From an uncultured Pseudomonadota bacterium (GTDB lineage Bacteria > Pseudomonadota > Gammaproteobacteria > Burkholderiales > Eutrophovitaceae), in the NCBI GenBank assembly GCA_937983055.1, contig CALJLA010000210.1, positions 1 through 9,099 of the forward strand: DNA of 9,099 bases, read 5' to 3'. Below, in pieces: positions 1 to 6,099 of the stretch (position 1 is the stretch's first letter; each line of letters starts with the position of its first letter). The position numbers and the translations under genes are program-made. Below the pieces are notes generated by a model. The model was not told the origin of the DNA and ran no database searches. It was given only the letters and a program-made list of their open reading frames with translations.

Positions 1-196
1 TACGTCAAGTTCGGTGCCGCGAACCCACCCCGGTCCGTCATGCTGGCCAATGGCCACCGCGTCACGCCGCCAGCGGGCACCCGGCACCCGCCGCTCCGCT
101 CTCCCAGCACGTTTCTCGTCACGGTCAGCCGCACGGTCGCTGGCCGTTGCGCAGATGGCGCGCCCCTGACGCGCTCGCCAACCGCCTGCATGGGCT
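1..196. other. Region downstream of cpoB with no supported gene
   Basis: This is the stretch after the cpoB stop codon. In related operons queE often follows cpoB, but no QueE-like start or radical-SAM cysteine motif is visible in any frame here. A minus-strand frame is open from an ATG at 191 to the window edge, but its product is low-complexity, has no ribosome binding site and matches nothing I know; the plus-strand frame open from base 1 is equally unconvincing. Small repeats are present: a 6-1-6 palindrome (TGGCCA-A-TGGCCA, 44-56), a tandem 7-mer (GGCACCC twice, 76-89) and a 5-bp GC hairpin (158-174) without a T-run. I see no tRNA and no intrinsic terminator. Confidence 0.6.
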
Positions 197-1408
197 TTAC
201 GGCAGCCGGGCGAGGCGCTGGCGCGCCTTCTCGGCCGACTCCGAATCGGGGTAGCGCGCAGCCACTTCCTCCCAGGCCTTGCGCGCAGCCGCCGCATTGC
301 CGAGCCCCAGTTCGGCGCTGCCGATGTTGAGCAGGGCATCGGGCACTTTTGGGCTGTCGGGGTGACTCGCAATCAGCTGGCGCTGCGCGTCGATGGCGGC
401 ACGATAATCGCGCACCTGGTAGAAGGCGTCGCCAATCCAGTACTGGGCGTTGGCCGCCAATGCATGGCGCGGGTGCTGCTGAACGAAGCTCCGGAACGCA
501 CTGATCGCGCCCTGGTAATCGGCCACCCGATAGGCCGACAGCGCGGCATCGTAGGCACGTTGCGGCCCACCCGCGTCGCCGCCCGGCAGCGTCGCCGGCG
601 ACAATGCCGGTGCGCCGGCCGCGGTCACGCTCGGCGCTGGCGCCGGCGCCTCCGCACCGGAAGCGGTGTTCACCGGGGCCGGGATGGCCGTCCGCGCGGC
701 CAGGGCCTGTTCGAGCTTCTTGATTCGCTCTTCCAAGGCTGCAATCGTCTGCTCGTTCTTCTTGGCCCCGGCGGCAAGATCCTGCTGCTCGACCCGTCGC
801 AGGCGGGTGTCCAGATCGAGGTACATGTCGCGCTGGCGCTTCTGTGCGTTGTCGATGCTGTTGGCCAGCACTTCCACCTGCCCGCGCAGCTTATTCAGCT
901 CGAGATTGAGGGCGTCGACCTGATTCATCAGCTGGACCATCCCTCGCCCGCCGGCCTGGCCTTCGATCTGCGCCAGGCGAATCTCGCTTGCCTGTTGCGT
1001 CTGCGCCAGGTCCTGGACCTGAGCAACGACGGTGGCAAATTCTCGCGCCAGCTGTTCCTGCCCGTCCCTGAACGCATTCCATTCACCGGCGATGCCCTTA
1101 TGCTGCTCGCGCAGGGTCAGAAACTGCGCATTGAGCTGCTGCTGCACCTCGTGCAGCCCGTCATAGCGGTTCTTGAGCAGTGCGTTCTGGTCCTGCAGCG
1201 ACGCGCGCCAGGCGTCGATTGTGTCCATGCGGTTTTGCAGCGCCGCGAGCTGCGACTGCTGGCGCGAGATCTGCACGCGCGCTTCCGGATCGACGGCCGC
1301 CTGCGCCCCGCCTGCGAAGGCGACCACAGCAAGAAGACTCAACCAGCATTGCCGCACGCGGGCGCCCTGCGGACAGCGGCGCAGCGGGAGTCGGACCTTA
1401 TCAAGCAT
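197..1408 (-). CDS. cpoB: CpoB (YbgF), periplasmic Tol-Pal-associated TPR protein
   Basis: Periplasmic coordinator of septal peptidoglycan synthesis with outer-membrane constriction; in E. coli it binds TolA and modulates PBP1B. The product is 403 residues against about 263 in E. coli. A signal peptide spans residues 1-37, with an arginine-rich n-region, a hydrophobic core at 22-34 and AQA before cleavage. A long coiled-coil-like region follows: residues about 44-150 are extra, and 158-235 resemble the usual YbgF trimerisation helix (NQVDALNLELNKLRGQVEVL, then a heptad segment at 219-236). A Pro/Ala linker (242-275) leads to a C-terminal TPR domain (283-402) with the family-typical AYDAAL, AQYWIGDAFY and AARKAWEEVAARYP segments. 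I chose the ATG at 1408 because GGAGG lies six bases upstream; the longer reading from a TTG at 1477 has no such site. It is the last recognised gene of the operon, 75 bases after pal. The extended N-terminus is the odd feature. Confidence 0.93.
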   Translation of the reverse strand: MLDKVRLPLRRCPQGARVRQCWLSLLAVVAFAGGAQAAVDPEARVQISRQQSQLAALQNRMDTIDAWRASLQDQNALLKNRYDGLHEVQQQLNAQFLTLREQHKGIAGEWNAFRDGQEQLAREFATVVAQVQDLAQTQQASEIRLAQIEGQAGGRGMVQLMNQVDALNLELNKLRGQVEVLANSIDNAQKRQRDMYLDLDTRLRRVEQQDLAAGAKKNEQTIAALEERIKKLEQALAARTAIPAPVNTASGAEAPAPAPSVTAAGAPALSPATLPGGDAGGPQRAYDAALSAYRVADYQGAISAFRSFVQQHPRHALAANAQYWIGDAFYQVRDYRAAIDAQRQLIASHPDSPKVPDALLNIGSAELGLGNAAAARKAWEEVAARYPDSESAEKARQRLARLP

Positions 1409-1414
1409 CGGGGA

Positions 1415-1419
1415 CCTCC
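1415..1419 (-). promoter_or_regulatory. Ribosome binding site of cpoB
   Basis: GGAGG on the minus strand, six bases before the ATG at 1408. It decides the start of cpoB against the upstream TTG, which would place 23 arginine- and glycine-rich residues before the signal peptide. Confidence 0.8.
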
Positions 1420-1446
1420 AGTGAGTGCCGCCGCCGCCTGGAGTAG

Positions 1447-1470
1447 ACCACCGCGGTCCGACGCGGCGGC
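1447..1470 (-). other. Strong hairpin between pal and cpoB
   Basis: In the minus-strand transcript a nine-pair stem can form: 1470-1462 (GCCGCCGCG) pairs with 1455-1447 (CGCGGUGGU), including two G-U pairs, around a six-base loop (UCGGAC). A perfect 10-bp palindrome, GCGGCGCCGC (1466-1475), overlaps its 5' arm and could form a competing structure. No T-run follows, so it does not look like an intrinsic terminator. Its place just after the pal stop codon suggests a role in 3'-end protection or in setting the pal to cpoB ratio; that is inference. Confidence 0.5.
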
Positions 1471-1483
1471 GCCGCAATCAGAA

Positions 1484-2206
1484 TCAGCTCGGCTCGTTCA
1501 AGTAGACAATGTCGCTACGACGGTTCTTCGCCCAGCTTTCCTCATCCTGGCCGAATGCGATCGGCTTTTCCGCGCCGAAACTGACCGTCTCGATCTGACG
1601 CGGCTTCACGCCGAGCAGCACCATCGCCCGCTTCACGCTGTCGGCGCGCCGCTGGCCGAGCGCCAGGTTGTATTCGCGGCTGCCACGATCGTCGCAATTG
1701 CCCTGGATGACCACTTTCATGTCCGGATTCGCCACCAAGAACTTGGCATGCGCCTCGACGATGGGCACGTAGTCCTCCTTGATGTCATAGCGGTCGAAGT
1801 CGTAATAGATGCTTCGCTGGGACAAAAGGCTGCCGGGCTCCTTGAGCTGCGCCCACGGGTCGCCACCCGCCTGTCCCTCACCGACAGTGCCGCTCGACAA
1901 CGGCCGGATCACCGGCGAATCCGGCCTCTGGCCCGCCGCCGTGCCCTCCGGTGCCTGGGCGCCCTGCGCCGCCTGCTGCTCGGCCTGGCGGCGCTGCTGC
2001 TCCTCGAGCTGGCGCTTCAGTTCTTCCTGCTCGCGCAGGATCTGCGCCTGCTTCTCGGCCTCCGCCTGACGCTGCTGCTCGGCCCGCCGCGCCGCCTCAC
2101 TCTGGTCGAACAGGTCGCGCTGCTCGATCTCGGCACCGCGCTGACCCTGACTGGCGCAGCCAGCGACCAGGAACACCAAGCACCAGGCAATTGCTGCATG
2201 TTTCAT
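1484..2206 (-). CDS. pal: Pal, peptidoglycan-associated outer-membrane lipoprotein
   Basis: Lipoprotein that anchors the outer membrane to peptidoglycan and binds TolB. The 240-residue product has a lipoprotein signal with the lipobox LVAGC, giving lipidated Cys17 after cleavage. Residues about 36-82 are rich in Glu, Gln, Arg and Ala and look like a coiled coil, followed by a Gly/Pro linker to about 125. The OmpA-like peptidoglycan-binding domain occupies 131-236, with YYDFDRYDIK at its start, the diaminopimelate-binding loop GNCDDRGSREYN (169-180) and the closing NRRSD (228-232). E. coli Pal is about 173 residues, so the coiled coil and linker are additional. The ATG at 2206 is preferred over an in-frame GTG at 2215 because AAGGAG (2215-2220) lies eight bases before the ATG but overlaps the GTG. 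The gene begins five bases after the tolB stop. Confidence 0.96.
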   Translation of the reverse strand: MKHAAIAWCLVFLVAGCASQGQRGAEIEQRDLFDQSEAARRAEQQRQAEAEKQAQILREQEELKRQLEEQQRRQAEQQAAQGAQAPEGTAAGQRPDSPVIRPLSSGTVGEGQAGGDPWAQLKEPGSLLSQRSIYYDFDRYDIKEDYVPIVEAHAKFLVANPDMKVVIQGNCDDRGSREYNLALGQRRADSVKRAMVLLGVKPRQIETVSFGAEKPIAFGQDEESWAKNRRSDIVYLNEPS

Positions 2207-2211
2207 CGAGT

Positions 2212-3516
2212 TCACTCCTTTCGGCGATTGTTCACAAGCGGCCCCCAGGCGGGCTCACGGATGTCGCCTGCCTGCGCGGTAATACGTTGTTTGATCCGCC
2301 CATCGCTCGACACGGCGGCTAATATACCACGCCCTTTAATTTCAGAGGCATAGAGAATCATCTTGCCATTTGGCGCGAATGTTGGCGACTGGTCGAACGA
2401 GCCCGAAGTCAGCAACTGCACTTGGCGGGTGGCGATATCTTGCACTGCGACATTGAAACGCCCGGCGTTGCGATGGATGAACACGAACGACTTGCCGTCG
2501 GGGCTGTGCCGGGGCGTGACGTTGTAGCCTCCCTCGAAGGTCATGCGCTCCGGCTCGCCGCTGCCATCGACTCGCATGCGATAAATCTGCGGGCCGCCTG
2601 CGCGATCCGATGTGAACAGCAGGTGGCGGCCGTCGGGAGAAAAATTCGGCTCGGTGTCGATCGACTGGCTGTAGGTCAGGCGGAACAGCCCGCTGCCGTC
2701 GGCATTGATCAGATAGATCTGCGACACCCCGTCCTTGGTCAGAGTGACCGCGAGCCGCCGGCCATCCGGCGACCAGGCCGGCGCCGAATTGGAGCCCTCG
2801 AAGCTGGCCAGCACCCGCCGCGTCCCGTCGTAGACGTTCAGCACATAGACGATCGGCTTTTGCTGCTCGAACGACACGTAGGCGATGCGGTTGCCGTCCG
2901 GTGACCACTGCGGCGAGATGATCGGCTCACGGTAACGGTGCACCACCTGCGGATTGTAGCCGTCGGCATCGGCCACCTGCAGCTCGAACAGATCGCCGCT
3001 CTTCACCACGTAGCAGATTTTGGTGGCGAACACCCCGGCGTCGCCGGTGAGCTTCTCGTAGATGAGGTCCGCTATACGGTGCGCGGTGACGCGCAGCTGG
3101 TTGGGGCTGACCACGAACGAAAAGCCGAGCAGCTGCGACTGCTTGGCGACATCCAGCAGCCGGAAGCGCACATCGATCTTGCCGTCGGTGCGCTCCAGCA
3201 CGCGGCCGATTACCAGGGTCTGGCTGCCTTCGTTCTGCCAGTACCGGTAATCGACCTCGCTCACTTCCATCGGAAACGGCCTGACGCTGCCCTGGCTGCC
3301 GAGGCGGAACAGGCCGCTGCGCTGCAGATCGGCGGACACGATCTGGCTCACGCGCTCCGGGAAGCGTTCCTCGCTGCCGAATGGCAGCACGGTAATCGGA
3401 ATCTGGCTGGCGCCGCCGCCGACGATTTCGATCGACAGCTGGGCGCGGGTCGCCCCCGCCTGCAGCATCAGCAGCACGAGCAGCAACTTCATCGCGGCCG
3501 ACAAGTTACGTCCCAT
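2212..3516 (-). CDS. tolB: TolB, periplasmic beta-propeller of the Tol-Pal system
   Basis: Soluble periplasmic protein that shuttles between Pal and TolA and frees Pal so it can concentrate at the division site. The product is 434 residues, about the family length of 430. A Sec signal peptide ends at ATRA before Gln26. The N-terminal alpha/beta domain (27-165) contains IPITVLPFGSEE and the LVIGRV strand. The C-terminal six-bladed propeller shows repeated blade motifs: WSPDG (204 and 248), FSPDG (292), HSPDG (337), FAPNG (380) and a terminal WGP (424). IYLINADGSGLFRLT and QIYRMRVDGSGEPERMT are typical TolB blades. The ATG at 3516 follows a GAGG-type site; Met9 is a possible alternative but lacks one. 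The gene starts six bases after tolA stops. Confidence 0.97.
   Translation of the reverse strand: MGRNLSAAMKLLLVLLMLQAGATRAQLSIEIVGGGASQIPITVLPFGSEERFPERVSQIVSADLQRSGLFRLGSQGSVRPFPMEVSEVDYRYWQNEGSQTLVIGRVLERTDGKIDVRFRLLDVAKQSQLLGFSFVVSPNQLRVTAHRIADLIYEKLTGDAGVFATKICYVVKSGDLFELQVADADGYNPQVVHRYREPIISPQWSPDGNRIAYVSFEQQKPIVYVLNVYDGTRRVLASFEGSNSAPAWSPDGRRLAVTLTKDGVSQIYLINADGSGLFRLTYSQSIDTEPNFSPDGRHLLFTSDRAGGPQIYRMRVDGSGEPERMTFEGGYNVTPRHSPDGKSFVFIHRNAGRFNVAVQDIATRQVQLLTSGSFDQSPTFAPNGKMILYASEIKGRGILAAVSSDGRIKQRITAQAGDIREPAWGPLVNNRRKE
2215..2220 (-). promoter_or_regulatory. Ribosome binding site of pal
   Basis: AAGGAG on the minus strand inside the last codons of tolB, eight bases before the ATG at 2206. 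The GTG at 2215 shares its first G with this site and so cannot be served by it. Confidence 0.75.
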
Positions 3517-3522
3517 CTTTCC

Positions 3523-4500
3523 TCACTCTTTTGGTCTGAATTTCAGTTCAAGCTCACGGAACCGACCCTGGAACAGATTCGGGTCGCTCGGCACCGGCAA
3601 CGGCTGCGAAGCGAGGATGGCCCGCTCCACCGCCGCGTCATAGGCCGGAACGCCGCTGGAGCGCACCAGGCGTGCCTCAAGCACGTCGCCGCCGGGCAGC
3701 AATACGACCTGGTAGACCGCCTGCGGGTTGCCGGGAATATTCGCCGGCACGATGACCTGGCCGCGAATCTTGGCCTGGATGCGGGCCACGTAGTCGGCCA
3801 CCAGCCGGTCGGCGGCCGCGCGCGCCTGCGCTTCCGCCCGGACCCGGGCCTCTTCCGCTTCGCGTACCCGCGCCGCCTCCTCCGCCTGACGCTCCGCCTC
3901 GCGCCGCCGCTGCTCGGCTTCGCGCCGCTGTTGTTCGGCCGCGGCGGCCGCACGGCGCGCCTCGTCTTCGCGCCGCAGTTGCTCCGCGCGGCGCACCTCT
4001 TCCTCGCGCCGCAGTTCCTCGGCGAACTGGCGTGCCTGTTCCTGCTTGCGCGCAACTTCCTCCGCGCGCCGGCGCTCCTCCTCCAGCCGCCGCTTTTCCG
4101 CCTCCAGCCGCTCTTTCTCGGCCTGCAGCCGCTTGAGATCCTCCTGGCGCTTTTGCTCCGCCTCGCGCTCGCGGCGCTGCTTTTCCTTCAGCTCGATCTC
4201 GGCCTGGGTCGGCTTGGGCGCTTCCGCCTTGGGCGGCGGCGGCGCCGGCTTCGGTTCTGGCTTGGGCTCGGGTTTCGGCGCCGGTTTCGGTTCCGGGGGC
4301 GGCGCCGGCTTCGGCTGCGGCTTGGGCGCGGGCGAGACCACTTCCGGGGCGGGTAGATCCTGCCAGAGCTCGACAAAGACCGGGCCGACCGGCCGCTTCT
4401 GCCAACTGATGCCGACGATCAGCAACGCGAGCAACACCACATGCACCGCCACCGCGAGCACGCCGGACGCGAGACGTCCCGGCTCGGACACCGCTTCCAT
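3523..4500 (-). CDS. tolA: TolA, inner-membrane-anchored energy transducer
   Basis: Inner-membrane protein that spans the periplasm, is driven by TolQR and reaches TolB, Pal and CpoB. The product is 325 residues (E. coli about 421). Residues 11-31 form the single transmembrane helix, with cytoplasmic N-terminus. Residues 50-98 are a proline/lysine-rich spacer of PKP and EPKP units, reminiscent of TonB. Residues about 99-235 are a long Glu/Arg/Ala/Gln coiled coil. The C-terminal TonB/TolA-like domain is 231-325, with NPQAVYQVVLLPGGDVLEA and AYDAAVERAI. In the membrane helix His20 matches the His of the E. coli SHLS motif, but the position four before it, Ser in E. coli, is Ala16 here. The ATG at 4500 overlaps the tolR stop by one base (TGATG) and no strong ribosome binding site is visible, which suggests coupled translation. 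Confidence 0.95.
   Translation of the reverse strand: MEAVSEPGRLASGVLAVAVHVVLLALLIVGISWQKRPVGPVFVELWQDLPAPEVVSPAPKPQPKPAPPPEPKPAPKPEPKPEPKPAPPPPKAEAPKPTQAEIELKEKQRREREAEQKRQEDLKRLQAEKERLEAEKRRLEEERRRAEEVARKQEQARQFAEELRREEEVRRAEQLRREDEARRAAAAAEQQRREAEQRRREAERQAEEAARVREAEEARVRAEAQARAAADRLVADYVARIQAKIRGQVIVPANIPGNPQAVYQVVLLPGGDVLEARLVRSSGVPAYDAAVERAILASQPLPVPSDPNLFQGRFRELELKFRPKE
4207..4350 (-). repeat. Degenerate repeat encoding the proline/lysine-rich spacer of TolA
   Basis: Short imperfect repeats of codons for Pro-Lys-Pro and Glu-Pro-Lys-Pro (TolA residues about 51-98). The unit is roughly six to twelve bases and degenerate at the DNA level, so it could vary in copy number by slippage. On the opposite strand it appears as a GGCTTCGG/GGTTTCGG-rich stretch. 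TolA of E. coli lacks an equivalent long proline run. Confidence 0.55.
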
Positions 4501-4916
4501 CAGGGCTTAGGCACCGCAAGCAGGCCAACGCGCTGGACTTGGTTCTGCTGCAGCAGGTCCATGACTTGAAGCACGCGTTCATAGCGCACGCTCTTGTCCG
4601 CCGAGATCACCACCGGCTGCGCAGGATTCTTCTTCTGCTTCTGCTTGATGACCTTGACCAGTTCCTCGCGACTCACCGGTCGCTCGGCGCCCGATACATC
4701 GCGGTCGACATAGGACAGGTCGCCGTTGGCGCGAATCATCACTTCGAACGGCTGCGCCGGCGGCGTTGAGGCCTTGCCGATGGACGGCAGGTCGATCACG
4801 CCGGGGTTCATCAGCGGCGCGGTCACCATGAAGATCACCAGCAACACCAGCATCACGTCGATGTACGGCACGACATTGATCTGGTTCATCAGGCGGCGAT
4901 GGCGGCGCACGGCCAT
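4500..4916 (-). CDS. tolR: TolR, proton-channel partner of TolQ
   Basis: Inner-membrane protein of the ExbD/TolR family; with TolQ it forms the proton-driven stator and motor that energises TolA. The product is 138 residues (E. coli 142). A short cytoplasmic N-terminus precedes the family signature INVVPYIDVMLVLLVIFMVT (13-32), which is the membrane helix; Asp20 matches the proton-carrying Asp23 of E. coli. The periplasmic domain (about 45-138) contains VVISADKSVRYERVLQVMD. An open frame extends upstream through tolQ in another reading frame, but the signature fixes the start at the ATG at 4916, with a G-rich AGGGGGTGG site about six bases before it. The gap after the tolQ stop is one base (TGACATG). 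The family ratio with TolQ and TolA is normally set by such tight coupling. Confidence 0.96.
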   Translation of the reverse strand: MAVRRHRRLMNQINVVPYIDVMLVLLVIFMVTAPLMNPGVIDLPSIGKASTPPAQPFEVMIRANGDLSYVDRDVSGAERPVSREELVKVIKQKQKKNPAQPVVISADKSVRYERVLQVMDLLQQNQVQRVGLLAVPKP

Positions 4917-4917
4917 G

Positions 4918-5640
4918 TCAGGCCACCCCCTGAATCGGGGTCTGCGACTGCGTCGGCGAAGCGGCGTGGGCCTGGCGCTGGAGGATGTTGGAGAACTCCT
5001 CCATGAAACTGTCGAAACGGGTCGACAGCCGCTCGATGTGGCGGACGTAATGATTGAAGGCGACCACCGCGGGGATCGCCGCAAACAGGCCCATCGCCGT
5101 GGCCACCAGCGCCTCGGCAATGCCCGGCGCCACATGCGCGAGCGTGGCCTGGCCGACGTTGGCGAGACCCCGGAAGGCATTCATGATTCCCCACACCGTG
5201 CCAAACAGGCCGACGTACGGGCTTACCGATCCCACCGTCGCCAGAAAAGACAGGTGGGATTCAAGATGGTCCATCTCGCGCTGGTAGGTCGCGCGCATTG
5301 CGCGCCGGGTGCCGTCCATCAGCACGGGAAGGCTGATGCCGTGCTGCTTCCTCAGTTTCACGAACTCCCGGAATCCCGACTCGAACACCCGCTCCAGGCT
5401 GCCGGCGTTGGCACGATTGGAGGCGGCCGCCTGATACAGCGTGCCCAGGTCGGCGCCGCTCCAGAAGCTGCGCTCGAACTCCTCGGTCCGGCGCAGCGCT
5501 TCGCGTACCACGAACATCTTGCGGAAGATGAACCACCAGGAGATCAACGACATCGCCAGCAGCACCGCCATGACGATCTGCACCAGCAGGCTCGCGTTCG
5601 AGATCAGCGATACCAGCGATAAGTCTTGAGTGACTGTCAT
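4918..5640 (-). CDS. tolQ: TolQ, inner-membrane proton-channel subunit
   Basis: MotA/TolQ/ExbB-family subunit whose pentamer surrounds the TolR dimer and converts proton flow into TolA movement. The product is 240 residues (E. coli 230). Three membrane helices are visible: about 17-39, 133-156 and 172-194, with a large cytoplasmic loop between the first and second. The conserved SPYVGLFGTVWGIMNAF (140-156) and GIAEALVATAMGLFAAIPAV (173-192) carry Thr148 and Thr181, matching Thr145 and Thr178 of E. coli TolQ in the proton pathway. The ATG at 5640 follows AAGGAGG (5652-5658) at a rather long spacing of 11 bases. It begins six bases after the ybgC stop. The C-terminal tail from about 222 is Ser/Gln/Thr-rich and probably disordered. 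Confidence 0.97.
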   Translation of the reverse strand: MTVTQDLSLVSLISNASLLVQIVMAVLLAMSLISWWFIFRKMFVVREALRRTEEFERSFWSGADLGTLYQAAASNRANAGSLERVFESGFREFVKLRKQHGISLPVLMDGTRRAMRATYQREMDHLESHLSFLATVGSVSPYVGLFGTVWGIMNAFRGLANVGQATLAHVAPGIAEALVATAMGLFAAIPAVVAFNHYVRHIERLSTRFDSFMEEFSNILQRQAHAASPTQSQTPIQGVA

Positions 5641-5646
5641 TGCCTG

Positions 5647-6099
5647 TCAGGCCTCCTTCGATAGTTCGCGCCGCGCGTCCGCCGCCAGCGCCGCATAAAT
5701 GTCTTCCGGCAACGGGCGCGGGCGCAGCCCCTCGCGCCCGACGCAGGCCAGATTCACCTGCGCGCGCAACAGCGCATCCTCGCCACGCCGCACTTCCTGT
5801 CTCAGCGTCACCTGCGCCCGACCGAGCCGCACGATCTCGACGCCGACCGCGAGCCGGTCGTCCAGCACCGCCGGCCTGAGATACGCCAACTCCAGTGTGC
5901 GCACGATGAACAGCACGCCGTGGCGACCGGCCAGGTCGGTTTGGGCAAAGCCGAGCGCTTCGAGCCAATCGGTACGCGCCCGCTCCAGGAAGTCCAGGTA
6001 GGCGCCGTGATAGACCACGCCGCCCGCATCGGTGTCCTGGAAGTAGACCCGGATCGGGACCGAGAAAACGATATCAGTGCTCCCCCCAAAGGTCGGCAT
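5647..6099 (-). CDS. ybgC: YbgC, Tol-Pal-associated acyl-CoA thioesterase
   Basis: Cytoplasmic hotdog-fold thioesterase of the 4-hydroxybenzoyl-CoA thioesterase family, which hydrolyses acyl-CoA; in E. coli it is linked to phospholipid synthesis proteins. With the chosen start the product is 150 residues (E. coli 134). The signature VYFQDTDAGGVVYHGAYLDF (18-37) carries Asp24 in the position of the catalytic Asp, followed by LERARTDWL. The central strand region RTLELAYLRPAVLDD (67-81) is also family-typical. The start is less certain than the gene: the ATG at 6099 has AAAGGGGG just upstream and makes a 26-base overlap with ruvB; the open frame reaches a TTG at 6129. Family members usually begin only a few residues before VRVYxxDTD, so the first ten or so residues could be extra. 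It leads the tol genes, six bases before tolQ. Confidence 0.93.
   Translation of the reverse strand: MPTFGGSTDIVFSVPIRVYFQDTDAGGVVYHGAYLDFLERARTDWLEALGFAQTDLAGRHGVLFIVRTLELAYLRPAVLDDRLAVGVEIVRLGRAQVTLRQEVRRGEDALLRAQVNLACVGREGLRPRPLPEDIYAALAADARRELSKEA

Noticed and set aside
158..174. GC hairpin 23 bases after cpoB as a terminator
   Set aside because: Stem of only five pairs with a seven-base loop and no T-run.
1..191. Minus-strand frame open from ATG 191 to the window edge as a possible next gene
   Set aside because: No ribosome binding site, arginine- and glycine-rich sequence, no resemblance to QueE or any family; too little is visible to call it.
1409..1477. Upstream TTG start for cpoB
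   Set aside because: Adds 23 Arg/Gly-rich residues before the signal peptide and lacks a ribosome binding site, while the ATG at 1408 has GGAGG at good spacing.
2207..2215. GTG start for pal at 2215
   Set aside because: It overlaps the Shine-Dalgarno sequence; the ATG three codons later has correct spacing and gives a normal lipoprotein signal.
362..2353. 663-codon plus-strand open frame opposite cpoB, pal and the end of tolB
   Set aside because: It runs antisense to three well-supported genes, its product is Arg/Leu/His-rich low complexity, and long antisense frames are expected at this base composition.
2938..4356. 472-codon plus-strand open frame opposite tolB and tolA
   Set aside because: Antisense shadow; its Arg/Leu/Gly-rich C-terminus is just the complement of the TolA coiled coil and proline repeat.
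4726..5622. 298-codon plus-strand open frame opposite tolR and tolQ
   Set aside because: Antisense shadow rich in His, Arg and Gln, without recognisable motifs.
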